Source of the DNA: Competibacter_A sp002352125 | GTDB lineage: Bacteria > Pseudomonadota > Gammaproteobacteria > Competibacterales > Competibacteraceae | Assembly (NCBI GenBank): GCA_035441325.1 | Contig: DAOROA010000013.1 | Location: 18,743-82,742, forward strand | Direction: 5' to 3' | DNA: 64,000 nt | In this document: in pieces, positions 1 through 9,089 of the stretch | Layout of the letters: each line of letters opens with the position of its first letter | How positions within the stretch are numbered: position 1 is the first letter of the stretch | Program-made: the position numbers and the translations under genes | The notes under the pieces: model-generated | Databases searched by the model: none | What the model saw: the letters and a program-made list of their open reading frames with translations, nothing else | What the model was told of the DNA's origin: nothing

Positions 1-910
1 TCTTTGATGTCCAAATCGATCAGCAACAAATCCGGCCGAAAACGGTGAATATCCTGTAGCACTTGCATCGGTTGAATGACGACTCGCGGCGTGATGCCCT
101 GCTCTTCCAGCGCGCCAGCCATCTCCCAGGCTTCGGTCGGCCGGTCGTTGACGATCAGGACCCGATAATAGTTCTGGGAGGTTTGAGGCAGCAGCAGTTC
201 CGCCAATCCGCCCACCAAATCGTCGTTGTCGAAAGGCTTGCCAAAATACGCCACGCTACCGGCGCGCACTGCGTCCAGCCGCGCTGCCATATCGTTACGC
301 TCGGCCAAGACCAGGAGGAGGGAACGCAAGTTGATTTGGGCGCGCAAATCGACGATCAGGTCCAACGCCTGTTTCGAGCCTTCGGGAAAATCCACGTCGA
401 GGATGATCGCCCCAGGCATCCGCTCGTGCAACCGTTGTTCGGCATCAGTCAAGCTGGTGATATGCCGTACCCGATAACCGGAACCTTCCAGCTTCGCCGC
501 CAAGGATAATTTTTCCTCGGCAGCGATCACAAAAATCTCCGGCAACGGTGCCAAACGTGGCCGGGTCCGAGGCTCTTCGGCCACGCCGCCGTGACCGGCG
601 CTGCCGGCCATCAATCCGTGCCGCAACGCATCGACGAGCGCCGTTAATCGTTGCCGATCCGACTCTTGCGGAACCTTCTCGGTCGACAGACAACTTTTGA
701 CGTGGTGTTCTAACTGCGAAACGAGATTGAGAAATTGATCGTTGCCGTAGTTTTGCGCGAACTGCACCATGTCCTGCGCCAAGCGCGCCAGCATGGCAAA
801 CGACTTTGCATTCCACTTGACGTAGTACAGTTTCTGCCACAAATCTTCGATCAGCTTCAGATGATTGACCAACATGAGGCGATGGTTATCCCGCCCGTCA
901 GCCTGATTCA
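1..910 (-). CDS. Multi-receiver response regulator, C-terminus beyond the window
   Basis: An open leftward frame of 303 codons runs off the left edge. ATG at 910 follows GGGGAGATAAGCC, a good ribosome binding site. Residues 12-75 look like a helical, HPt-like segment but I see no convincing phospho-histidine motif. Residues 125-240 form a receiver domain (EIFVIA near the start, probable phospho-acceptor D172 in IILDVDFP, conserved Lys in GKP near 225). A second receiver starts near residue 249 (YRVLIVNDRP) and reaches LLLIDLDIK at the edge. Proteins of this shape often end in a GGDEF diguanylate cyclase or another output domain, but that part is not visible, so the output is unknown. It lies downstream of ilvD on the same strand, about 140 bases away, and is probably a separate unit. 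Confidence 0.8.
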
Positions 911-1047
911 TGGCTTATCTCCCCGTTTTTTTGGAGCCGCCGAACCGGACGGCACCCCGCCGTTCGCTCGCCGATGCTGCCCGATCTCCGATTGGCCGTT
1001 CGACGGCACGGTTTTCGGCCTTTTTTTAAGGTTATTCAAACGATTGC

Positions 1048-2895
1048 TCAACGTTCCACTTGGGTCACGTCCCGCACCGCGCCGCGCGAGGCGCTGGTGG
1101 TCATGGCAGCGTAGGCGCGCAATGCCGCCGACACCGGCCGCCGCCGGTCCGCCGGCTTCCAAGCTATCGCGCCACGCGCAACCATCGCCGCACGGCGTCG
1201 TTGCAGCTCGGCCTCGGAAACGGCCAACTGGATGCGGCGCTCGGGGATGTCGATCTGAACTAGATCGCCCTCCTCCACCAAGGCGATGGCGCCACCCTCC
1301 GCCGCTTCGGGCGAAACGTGGCCGATAGATAAGCCAGAAGTACCGCCGGAAAAACGGCCGTCGGTAATCAAGGCGCACGCTTTGCCCAAGCCTTTGGATT
1401 TAAGGTAGCTGGTCGGATACAGCATCTCCTGCATCCCCGGCCCGCCCTTGGGTCCTTCGTAGCGGATCAGCACCACGTCGCCTGGCCGGATGCGTCCACG
1501 CAGGATCGCTTCGACCGCTTCCTCCTGGCTTTCCATGACCCGCGCCGGTCCCTGGAATACCAGGATACTCTCGTCCACGCCGGCAGTTTTGACGATGCAG
1601 CCTTCTTCGGCCAAGTTGCCGTATAGCACCGCCAAGCCACCATCCTGCGAATAGGCGTGCGCCCGATTCCGGATGCAACCGCCCTCCCGATCCAGATCCA
1701 GGCTGGGCCAGCGGGTATCTTGACTGAACGCTTCTTGGGTTGGAACGCCTGCCGGTCCGGCCGAATAGCGGAGGCGGGCTTCGTCCCAGGAGCTGGCGCG
1801 GGCGATGTCCCAATGGTCGAGCGCCTCGCCCAACGTTTCGCTGTGCACGGTGCGCACCTGGCGATGCAGCAAGCCGGCGCGATCCAGTTCGCCGAGGATC
1901 GCCATCACGCCACCGGCCCGGTGAACATCTTCCATGTGATACTTTTGAGTGGCGGGGGCCACCTTGCACAGATTTGGCACCCGGCGCGACAGCCGGTCGA
2001 TATCGCCCATGGTAAATTCCACTCCGCCCTCTCGCGCCGCCGCCAGCAAGTGCAGCACGGTGTTGGTGGAACCACCCATCGCGATGTCGAGGCTCATGGC
2101 GTTTTCGAAGGCTTCGAAACTGGCGATACCGCGCGGCGACACCGAAGCGTCTTCCTCCTCGTAGTAGCGCTTGGTCAATTCGACGATGCGCCGGCCCGCT
2201 TCCAAAAACAGTTCCCGGCGGTCGGCGTGGGTGGCCAGCAAGGAACCGTTGCCGGGCAGGCTCAATCCCAGCGCCTCGGTTAGACAATTCATGGAGTTGG
2301 CGGTGAACATGCCCGAACAGGAACCGCAAGTGGGACAAGCGGAACGCTCGTACTCGGCCACCGTGGCGTCGTCGATCCGCTCATCGGCGGCGGCGACCAT
2401 GGCATCCACCAGATCGAGCTTGTGCACCGCCAGCCGGGTTTTGCCCGCCTCCATCGGCCCGCCGGAGACAAAGATGGCCGGAATGTCGAGCCGCATGGCC
2501 GCCATCAACATGCCGGGGGTGATTTTGTCGCAGTTGGAAATGCAGACCAGGGCATCGGCGCAGTGGGCGTTGGCCATGTACTCGACCGAATCGGCGATCA
2601 GCTCGCGCGAAGGTAGCGAATACAACATCCCGCCGTGACCCATGGCAATACCGTCGTCCACCGCGATGGTGTTGAACTCTTTGGCGATGCCGCCGGCCCG
2701 TTCGATCTCGCGCGCCACCAATTGGCCCAAATCCTTGAGATGAACGTGGCCAGGCACGAATTGGGTGAACGAGTTAGCGACCGCGATGACCGGCTTGCCG
2801 AAATCGCCATCCCTGACGCCGGTGGCCCGCCAAAGCGCGCGGGCGCCAGCCATGTTGCGACCATGGGTGGTGGTGCGAGAGCGATAATCGGGCAT
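1048..2895 (-). CDS. ilvD: Dihydroxy-acid dehydratase
   Basis: IlvD dehydrates 2,3-dihydroxy-isovalerate and 2,3-dihydroxy-3-methylvalerate to the 2-keto acids in valine, leucine and isoleucine synthesis. The N-terminus MPDYRSRTTTHGRNMAGARA is the family hallmark. Iron-sulfur ligands are visible: C122 in NCDKITPG and the CPTCGSC motif at 187-193. Length from this start is 615 residues, against about 616 in E. coli. I chose ATG at 2895 rather than GTG at 2907 because the family N-terminus begins here and GTGGAGTG lies just upstream. No other ilv gene is adjacent. Confidence 0.97.
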   Translation of the reverse strand: MPDYRSRTTTHGRNMAGARALWRATGVRDGDFGKPVIAVANSFTQFVPGHVHLKDLGQLVAREIERAGGIAKEFNTIAVDDGIAMGHGGMLYSLPSRELIADSVEYMANAHCADALVCISNCDKITPGMLMAAMRLDIPAIFVSGGPMEAGKTRLAVHKLDLVDAMVAAADERIDDATVAEYERSACPTCGSCSGMFTANSMNCLTEALGLSLPGNGSLLATHADRRELFLEAGRRIVELTKRYYEEEDASVSPRGIASFEAFENAMSLDIAMGGSTNTVLHLLAAAREGGVEFTMGDIDRLSRRVPNLCKVAPATQKYHMEDVHRAGGVMAILGELDRAGLLHRQVRTVHSETLGEALDHWDIARASSWDEARLRYSAGPAGVPTQEAFSQDTRWPSLDLDREGGCIRNRAHAYSQDGGLAVLYGNLAEEGCIVKTAGVDESILVFQGPARVMESQEEAVEAILRGRIRPGDVVLIRYEGPKGGPGMQEMLYPTSYLKSKGLGKACALITDGRFSGGTSGLSIGHVSPEAAEGGAIALVEEGDLVQIDIPERRIQLAVSEAELQRRRAAMVARGAIAWKPADRRRPVSAALRAYAAMTTSASRGAVRDVTQVER

Positions 2896-3109
2896 GTGAC
2901 ACTCCACGAGGCAGAAAAGGGGGCCAAACGATCGACAAAAATCGCCGGGGCCGCCGAAAATTTTAAGGCAATTTTAACCGGCGAAGGGACCTTGCGTGTT
3001 CCGGCTTGTAAAAAAGCCGCGATAGCTTAGTCTTTATCACTGCTTCCGCAAGCGCGTTCACACTGTATCCGCGCAATACATTTTAATTTATGCTGCCAGA
3101 GAGGTTCCC

Positions 3110-3724
3110 ATGATTCGATTCGTGTTGCGACAGTCCGCGATCCTGATGCTTTTCGGCGTTTTGGCTGGGGCCGCCCAGGCCGCCGGCGATCCGGCCGCCG
3201 GCAAAGCCAAATTTATGACTTGCACTGGCTGTCACGCCATTCCAGGCTACACCAACGCCTACCCCACTTACCGCGTGCCCCGGCTAGGTGGCCAGCATCC
3301 CGATTACGTCGTCGCCGCGCTTAAAGCCTACCAAGCCGGTGAGCGCCAGCATCCGACCATGCACGCCAATGCGTTCTCGCTGAACGAGCAGGACATGCAA
3401 GATATCGCCGCTTACCTGGCCGGCTTCAAGCCGGCGACGGAACCCAATCCGATCCGGGGCAACGCCGCCGCCGGCAAGACCAAAAGCGCGGCCTGCGCGG
3501 CTTGCCACGGTCCCGACGGCAACGGCAACATCCCGCTCTATCCGCGGCTGGCCGGACAACACGAAGACTATCTGCACAAGGTCTTGCAAGATTACCAGAC
3601 CGGCGCACGCAAAAACCCGGTCATGAAAGGTATGGCTACACCCCTGTCAGCCCAGGATGTTGCCGATCTGGCCGCCTACTTCGCTAGCCAACCCAAAGGA
3701 TTGGTGGTGGTGGGACAGGACTGA
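3110..3724 (+). CDS. Diheme cytochrome c4
   Basis: A 204-residue periplasmic electron carrier. A signal peptide covers about residues 1-25 (cleavage near AQA-AG). Two heme c sites are visible: C38-TG-CH42 and C129-AA-CH133, each followed by a class I cytochrome fold with candidate methionine ligands (M84 in HPTMH; M172 or M175). The two-domain repeat and the PRLAGQH and AAYLAGF/AAYFASQ segments are typical of cytochrome c4, which usually donates electrons to terminal oxidases. AGAGG lies a few bases before the ATG. It is convergent with the caspase-like gene. A second c4 gene lies at 18692-19300. Confidence 0.93.
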   Translation: MIRFVLRQSAILMLFGVLAGAAQAAGDPAAGKAKFMTCTGCHAIPGYTNAYPTYRVPRLGGQHPDYVVAALKAYQAGERQHPTMHANAFSLNEQDMQDIAAYLAGFKPATEPNPIRGNAAAGKTKSAACAACHGPDGNGNIPLYPRLAGQHEDYLHKVLQDYQTGARKNPVMKGMATPLSAQDVADLAAYFASQPKGLVVVGQD

Positions 3725-3755
3725 GCCGAGAAATTCCAGCACCGAGGCGGTCCGC

Positions 3756-5159
3756 TCACGGTTCCCGCACCAGCCGGAATCCCAGATCATCGCTGAGCGG
3801 GTCCGCTCCCGCGCGCCAAGAGCTGCCACGAATCGCTACCGCTTCCGGCAGCCCGCTCGCACAGCGTTGTTCCTGCCCTTCGTATACCTGCCGGTACTCC
3901 GAACAGGTCCATTCCCGCCCCTGATCGGCGAAATCTCGATTACCGGTGCCGGCCCGAGAAGCATATTCCCATTCTGCCTCGGTCGGCAGCCGGTAAGTTC
4001 GGCCGGTTTGCCGCGATAGCCAAACGGCGTAATCCATCGCTTCCCTCCAAGTTACCTGCGCCGACGTACCGTTTTCTGCATCCGGCGAAGATTGTGGTGC
4101 AGCTCGGCCGGCCGCTTCGGCAAACCGCCGATACGCTCCGGTGGTGACGGGATGGCGAGCGATGGCAAAACCGCCGGACGGTAAATCCATCATGCTAGGC
4201 TCCAGCGATGCAGCGCCTGGCTGGTCCGGCAGCGGGCCGTCAGCCGGTGGCCGAACAGGCACCGGGAGCGCGGCAGCCGACGGCGATTCCCCAGGTTGCT
4301 GGCTGGCCGCCGCTCCCGAAGCGAGCGGGTTGACCATCGGCGATGACGCAGATAAATTTGGGGTCGCCTCCGGAGGGCGGAAGAAAAAATCGCCCCGCAG
4401 CGAAGACGCCACCCAAGGAATTTGGGCGCCGCCGGTTTCCCGTTCCACCGCTACCAACACCCGCTTAAATACCTGTTCGAGACCGAGTCCCGGCGTGCTC
4501 ATGGCGGCCAACAGATAGCGTGTATAGGGACTGTTGCGACCCTCGTTTCCATCTTGCGATATCGCGCCTGGCGCCGTGGCGTAGGCGATGAAGGTTCCGG
4601 CCGGACCATCCATTCGGGCCAAGCCCGGGCCGGCCGACCCGAGGCTACGAGTGAAGGGATTGTTGCGGCAGGCATCCAAAATCACGATGTTGAGTTCGTT
4701 GCCGGCCGATTCCATCGCCCGCAGTACGGCATCGGCATCCAACGCTTCGTCCGGCACCTCAAATTCTTGACGGATATCGACCCCGACGGGGATCAGATAG
4801 TTTTGACCTTTGAGTTGGACACCGTGGCCGGCATAATAAAATAATCCGACGCCACGCTGTTGGCGTAGCCGCTGCTCGAATTCGCGCAGCGCTTGGCGCA
4901 TGGTTTGACGATCGGCGTCGAAGCGGTCGATGACCTGAAAGCCGAGTTCTCGCAACTTCGTGGCCATGTCTCGCGCGTCGTTGACGGGGTTTTTCAGGGG
5001 CGCTTCCTGGTAAGCACCATTGCCGATCACCAAAGCGACCCGAGATTCCGCTCGGGCCAGCGCAGCAACCAACAACATAGCCAGCGCGAAGATCAACCAA
5101 AGTCCAAATAGCCTGCCGGGCTTGGCCGGGCAACAACGTACGTGCAGTATGGATTTCAT
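3756..5159 (-). CDS. Caspase-like peptidase (C14) fused to a formylglycine-generating-enzyme-like domain
   Basis: With ATG at 5159 the protein has 467 residues. Residues 18-38 are a hydrophobic signal or anchor. Residues 39-260 form a caspase/metacaspase p20-like domain: the catalytic dyad is H112 in YYAGHG and C164 in LDACRNNPF. A low-complexity Ala/Pro/Ser linker (265-322) leads to residues 323-467, which match the FGE/SUMF1 fold (ARHPVTTGAYRRF, YRLPTEAEWEYA, IRGSSWRAG, LGFRLVRE). That domain is short, about 145 residues, so it may be a binding module rather than an active oxidase. Such proteins are exported and their substrates are mostly unknown. A TTG at 5216 would add 19 residues; I prefer the ATG because it directly precedes the signal sequence, although no strong ribosome binding site is visible. 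Confidence 0.88.
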   Translation of the reverse strand: MKSILHVRCCPAKPGRLFGLWLIFALAMLLVAALARAESRVALVIGNGAYQEAPLKNPVNDARDMATKLRELGFQVIDRFDADRQTMRQALREFEQRLRQQRGVGLFYYAGHGVQLKGQNYLIPVGVDIRQEFEVPDEALDADAVLRAMESAGNELNIVILDACRNNPFTRSLGSAGPGLARMDGPAGTFIAYATAPGAISQDGNEGRNSPYTRYLLAAMSTPGLGLEQVFKRVLVAVERETGGAQIPWVASSLRGDFFFRPPEATPNLSASSPMVNPLASGAAASQQPGESPSAAALPVPVRPPADGPLPDQPGAASLEPSMMDLPSGGFAIARHPVTTGAYRRFAEAAGRAAPQSSPDAENGTSAQVTWREAMDYAVWLSRQTGRTYRLPTEAEWEYASRAGTGNRDFADQGREWTCSEYRQVYEGQEQRCASGLPEAVAIRGSSWRAGADPLSDDLGFRLVREP

Positions 5160-5286
5160 ACAAAAGCAAGGATCGGTTCTTGGGAATTTGCCGGAGAGAG
5201 AAATAAGATTTCGCAAGACACAGATGAACGCTTGCTTAACGGAAAGTTCGCTGACAAAACGCGTCGATTTTCCCTCTTCGCAGCTT

Positions 5287-7317
5287 TCAGACGCCGGTGG
5301 TTTCGGGCAGCCAACGCCGGAGAATGGCGTTCAGTGCGGCCATTTCGTAGGGCTTGGCAAGGTAGTCGTCCATCCCGCTGACGATGCAGCGATTTCGATC
5401 CTCGGCCATCGCGTTGGCGGTCATTGCGATGACCGGAATATGCCGGCTACCCCGTTGCCCCTCTCGCAACCGGATTTCCCGAGTTGCGGCGTGACCATCC
5501 ATCAGCGGCATCTCCACGTCCATAAACACGATGTCGTAGTTTTCCCGCTCCAACTTCTCCAGAGCTTCTACGCCGTTGCTGGCGATCTCGCAACTCGTGC
5601 CGAGCGCGGTCAACATGCTGGACGCAACCAACTGGTTGACCGGGTTGTCCTCTACGAGCAGCACATGTCCTTGGAGACCAGGGGTCGGCGAAGGTTGGTC
5701 ATCGACAACGCCATCGCCTAGCCTCTCGGCGCTCTCAACCCATGCCATTCCGGCCGCCGCCACCGATTCGGGCACGCGGCCGGCGCGCTCCAGCGGTAAG
5801 GAAAACCAAAAGCGACTTCCCCGGCCGGGAGCGCTTTCCACTTGCAAGCTGCCTCCCATGGCTTCGACCAAGTCCTTGCAAATTACCAATCCCAACCCGG
5901 TACCACCATATTTGCGGGTCGTGGATTCGTCCGCCTGGGTAAACGGCCTGAACAGTTTTTGGATCACCTTTTCCTCCATGCCGATCCCCGTATCCCATAT
6001 CCGAAACAACAGCTTGCCATCTTCCGAATCCGGCTCGACCCAAATGCCCACTTCTCCCCGCTCGGTGAACTTCACCGCGTTATCCAACAAATTGATGAGA
6101 ATCTGCCGCAACCGGGTCGGATCGCCCTTAACTCTGTACGGCACTTCTGAAGACGCAACGACCTTGACCTCCAATCCTTTCGTCTTGGCGCGCTTTAACG
6201 TGACAGAAACTATCTCGTCGACCGTCTGCCTCAAATCGAACTCGACGTGCTCCAATACCAAGCGGCCCGCTTCGATTTTCGCCAGATCCAGCACTTCGCC
6301 GATCAACTCCAGCAGATGCTGGCCTGCTGCATGAATTTGCCGGGAATAACCCTGCTGCACCGGGTTCAACGATTCCTTACCCAACAACTGAGCAAAACCG
6401 AGGATAGCATTCAGGGGTGTCCGCAACTCGTGGCTCATCCGCGAAACGAAATCCGACTTGGCGCGACTCGCTCGCTCTGCTTCATCCCGGGCAAGGCGCA
6501 TTGCGCTCCAAGCACACAGCAACTTCTCGTTCGATTGAGCCATCTGGCGCGCGAAAAAAATGCCGATGCTCGTCGCGGAAACAATCACCAGCACGATCAG
6601 AGCCATTTCGGTGGTCTGGTAGCGATCGCGCTGGGCCGCTAACTGGATATCCAAATTCTGCAATCGGTTTTGGCTTTCAAAAAATAACCGGTTGGCATTC
6701 TCGTTGAGCCGGAAAAAAAATGGAGGAAGACGCTTGAAGTAGGCCAAAATATCGCTCGTAACCGCCATCGACCCTTCGCCGTTTCGCTGCTCTTGATATT
6801 CGTCGCGCAGTTTGAGCATGGTCATCAATTCGCTGACCTTTAGCTTGATCTGATCGAGGTGGGGGCTTAGCTCGATGATCTCCATCACATATCCTTTGTC
6901 CTCTACATCGGGCTTAAAAGCAACCTCGCGGACCATCTGGTCCATGCCTTCCACATTAAGGTAAAGTAACTGCCGAACCACTCCTCCATCTTTTAACACC
7001 GCAAGATCGTGTTCCAGTTTGGCGACCTTTTTAAGCAGTTCGCTTTCGATTCTTTCTTGGGCCAAGGGGCCGACGGCCATTGCTATCCGATAAGCATCTT
7101 TTTCGATACCCTGAACGTTGCGCACGATTTCTTCGCCGATGAACAATCGTGCCCGTTCGTTTCTGCTTTGCTCTCTCAGATCCTCGATCAAGCTAGAAAA
7201 CAATTTGTTCAGACCAACGATGAGCATAAAGCCCACGAAGAACAGACCGATCAGCCACAGAAAACGCAGTGGAGGCACCACTCCGGTTTCGTCCTTTGGC
7301 AACGATTCCATTTTCAT
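5287..7317 (-). CDS. Hybrid sensor histidine kinase/response regulator
   Basis: A 676-residue inner-membrane sensor. A transmembrane helix near 18-40 and another near 240-262 flank a mostly helical periplasmic region of about 200 residues. The kinase core has phospho-accepting H296 in MSHELRTPLNA and an ATP-binding domain with LLDNAVKFTERG, DTGIGM and YGGTGLGL. A C-terminal receiver has D600 in VFMDVEMPLMDG and the conserved LAKP lysine. There is no HPt domain, so phosphate must pass to a separate partner. Its start lies 30 bases after the stop of the periplasmic binding protein gene, so the two are probably co-transcribed. The helical sensor region beside a binding protein recalls TorS/TorT-type sensing; the ligand is unknown. 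Confidence 0.92.
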   Translation of the reverse strand: MKMESLPKDETGVVPPLRFLWLIGLFFVGFMLIVGLNKLFSSLIEDLREQSRNERARLFIGEEIVRNVQGIEKDAYRIAMAVGPLAQERIESELLKKVAKLEHDLAVLKDGGVVRQLLYLNVEGMDQMVREVAFKPDVEDKGYVMEIIELSPHLDQIKLKVSELMTMLKLRDEYQEQRNGEGSMAVTSDILAYFKRLPPFFFRLNENANRLFFESQNRLQNLDIQLAAQRDRYQTTEMALIVLVIVSATSIGIFFARQMAQSNEKLLCAWSAMRLARDEAERASRAKSDFVSRMSHELRTPLNAILGFAQLLGKESLNPVQQGYSRQIHAAGQHLLELIGEVLDLAKIEAGRLVLEHVEFDLRQTVDEIVSVTLKRAKTKGLEVKVVASSEVPYRVKGDPTRLRQILINLLDNAVKFTERGEVGIWVEPDSEDGKLLFRIWDTGIGMEEKVIQKLFRPFTQADESTTRKYGGTGLGLVICKDLVEAMGGSLQVESAPGRGSRFWFSLPLERAGRVPESVAAAGMAWVESAERLGDGVVDDQPSPTPGLQGHVLLVEDNPVNQLVASSMLTALGTSCEIASNGVEALEKLERENYDIVFMDVEMPLMDGHAATREIRLREGQRGSRHIPVIAMTANAMAEDRNRCIVSGMDDYLAKPYEMAALNAILRRWLPETTGV

Positions 7318-7347
7318 ACTCTGAAATTCAACGAAGGGTCGTGCCGT

Positions 7348-8148
7348 TTATCTGACGACGGTCTTGTTATCGAGAAAGCCATGCTTGCGAAAAACCACCT
7401 GCCCCTCCTCGGAAGCGGCGTATTCCATGAACCGGCGGGCCAAATCTTGATTTTCAGAAAAATTTAGAAAAATCAGCATCAAAGCTTGTGGCTTCGCCAG
7501 CATTGGGTCTAGATCGATCACGTCGATCACCTCGGCGTTATCGGGGAAAAACCCCGTCGCGCGCCAGTTTAGCATTACGTCTGCTTCGCCCTTTTTCATG
7601 GCGTTGTTGAGACTGCGAGAGTCAGAGGCCAGAAAGATGGCTTTATCGATCACTTGTCGATAGAGGCCAATCGACTCCAGAATTCGCTTGGTTTCCTGAC
7701 CGACGCTGCCGCTTTCCGCGCTACCAATCGTCATCGCCACATCCGGCCGCAAGAGTTCTTTGAGATCGGCTTTGACCTGTTTTGGATTACCTTTCCGAAC
7801 CATGATGGCCATCTGGTTATAGCCCACGGTCACAAAGTCGCCGAGCAACCCTTCGGACAAATGCTGCGCGCGGTAGGTCGGCTCGCCTGGCAAGTACAAA
7901 TCCCCCAGCCGACTCTTTTTGGCGCTCTGGTAAAGATCTTCCGATCCACCCTGCGCGATGGTAATTTTGACGTTCTCCTTTTGTTCGAAAGCGCGCGCGA
8001 TTTCGGTCATTGGCCGCACCATCGTGATCCCGCAATAAATGAGCAACTCCGGCCGGGCTTGCTGTTCGGTCGCGTTGCTGCAAGTAACGACCAAGCTCCA
8101 ACCAATGAGCCAGCACCAAATCGTTCTACGCATCAACCCATCGAACAT
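7348..8148 (-). CDS. Periplasmic substrate-binding protein (ModA-like)
   Basis: A 266-residue exported binding protein: signal peptide about 1-30 (two arginines, then WCWLIGWSLVVT), then a class II binding-protein fold with LLIYCGITMVRPMTEIARAF, IAQGGSEDLYQSAK, GDLYLPGEP, and a C-terminal EEGQVVFRKHGF typical of molybdate- and tungstate-type proteins. I chose ATG at 8148 because AGAGGTAAGCAGG precedes it; the open frame extends further upstream but without a better start. No permease or ATPase gene is nearby. The next gene is the hybrid kinase, so this protein probably feeds a sensor rather than a transporter. The ligand cannot be read from the sequence. Confidence 0.85.
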   Translation of the reverse strand: MFDGLMRRTIWCWLIGWSLVVTCSNATEQQARPELLIYCGITMVRPMTEIARAFEQKENVKITIAQGGSEDLYQSAKKSRLGDLYLPGEPTYRAQHLSEGLLGDFVTVGYNQMAIMVRKGNPKQVKADLKELLRPDVAMTIGSAESGSVGQETKRILESIGLYRQVIDKAIFLASDSRSLNNAMKKGEADVMLNWRATGFFPDNAEVIDVIDLDPMLAKPQALMLIFLNFSENQDLARRFMEYAASEEGQVVFRKHGFLDNKTVVR

Positions 8149-8307
8149 CCTGCTTACCTCTTTTCTAGTGTCGAAAACTGTAGAAACCGTTTTTGAAATG
8201 TATTTTTGCGATCGGCCCGCAATCACCAAGCACGGCACCGATCCACGACGATACCAGCCAAGAAACCGGCATACCACAAAAAAATTGCATGCCGCAAATA
8301 TGAACGG

Positions 8308-8330
8308 CCGCAATAATATTGCGGTAGCGT
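8308..8330 (+). promoter_or_regulatory. Inverted repeat overlapping an ops-like element
   Basis: In the divergent region between the binding protein and the rfaH-like gene, CCGCAAT-aat-ATTGCGG (8308-8324) is a perfect 7-bp inverted repeat. Its right arm runs into GCGGTAGCGT (8321-8330), which matches the core of the ops element recognised by RfaH. The site lies about 150 bases before the start of the RfaH-like gene. It could be an operator, an ops site or chance: the 8-base core also occurs inside coding sequence, for example near 12843 and 15996. No promoter was identified with confidence. Confidence 0.35.
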
Positions 8331-8477
8331 ACGTGATACGATCCGAATTGGACGTGATCGATGATAGCCCGGCATGCCCACGGTGCCAAGGCGCCGCGAT
8401 TTGGGATCGAACCCCGCTTTCCTTGTCGGTCGGGTCTCGCTAGAATGCGCGCCTTGCCGTATTCTCCTGGAGATTCC

Positions 8478-9005
8478 GTGTCCGAAGGATCCAGCAATCA
8501 ACCGATCACACTCTGGTTTGCGGTGTTCTGCAAACCGCGCCGGGAAATGGAGGGGGTCGAACAACTGGAGCGTCAGGGGTTCACGACCTTTCTGCCCCGG
8601 GTACGGTCGCGGCGACGCTTACGCGGTCAGTGGCAGGACATCGTAGAGCCCATGTTCCCCCGCTACCTTTTTCTTCGAGCCACGCCTGGTCACGACGATT
8701 TGCGGCCAGTGCGTTCGACCCGCGGCGTGATCGGCCTGGTGCGTTTCGGCGGCGAGCCGAAACCGGTCCCGGAAACGGTGATGGCCGAGCTGCACCGGCT
8801 TTGCGGGGAACAAGACGGTGTGCTGGCACTCCCGCCGCCGCTCGTTCCGGGCAGTTCAGTACGGATTCTGGAAGGGCCGTTTGCCGGCTGCGAAGGAGAA
8901 CTACTGAGCCAAGACGGCAAGCGTCGAGCTCTGGTGCTGCTGGAGCTGCTCGGACGCTCGAACGCGATCCAACTACCGTTGGACGTGCTGGCGCCAGCAA
9001 ATTGA
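8478..9005 (+). CDS. rfaH: RfaH-like transcription antitermination protein (NusG paralogue)
   Basis: A 175-residue protein. The NGN domain (about 10-115) contains WFAVFCKPRRE, LERQGFTTFLPR, EPMFPRYLFLRA and STRGVIGLVRFGGEP, closer to RfaH than to NusG. The C-terminal KOW region has PGSSVRILEGPFAGCEGELL and ALVLLELLGRSNAIQL. RfaH-type proteins bind elongating RNA polymerase at ops sites and suppress pausing and termination in long operons. I chose GTG at 8478 because CTGGAG lies six bases before it and the length then fits the family; the frame is open further upstream. cysD starts 84 bases downstream, so the gene may share a transcript with the sulfate-assimilation genes. Confidence 0.88.
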   Translation: MSEGSSNQPITLWFAVFCKPRREMEGVEQLERQGFTTFLPRVRSRRRLRGQWQDIVEPMFPRYLFLRATPGHDDLRPVRSTRGVIGLVRFGGEPKPVPETVMAELHRLCGEQDGVLALPPPLVPGSSVRILEGPFAGCEGELLSQDGKRRALVLLELLGRSNAIQLPLDVLAPAN

Positions 9006-9089
9006 ACCATCGACACGTTTCACCCGCTCGCTCAGCGAGAATCCCGTTTCGGCATTTCGCCGGACCTTAGCTTTCCCGAATCCGCGCGC

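Noticed and set aside
1000..1047. A-rich run downstream of ilvD as an intrinsic terminator
   Set aside because: On the minus strand the run reads as A, not T, and only a very short CCTT/AAGG arm pair is present.
8395..8425. Minus-strand GCGGGGTTCGATCCC resembles a tRNA T-arm
   Set aside because: The T-stem does not close, and no acceptor, D or anticodon stems could be found around it.
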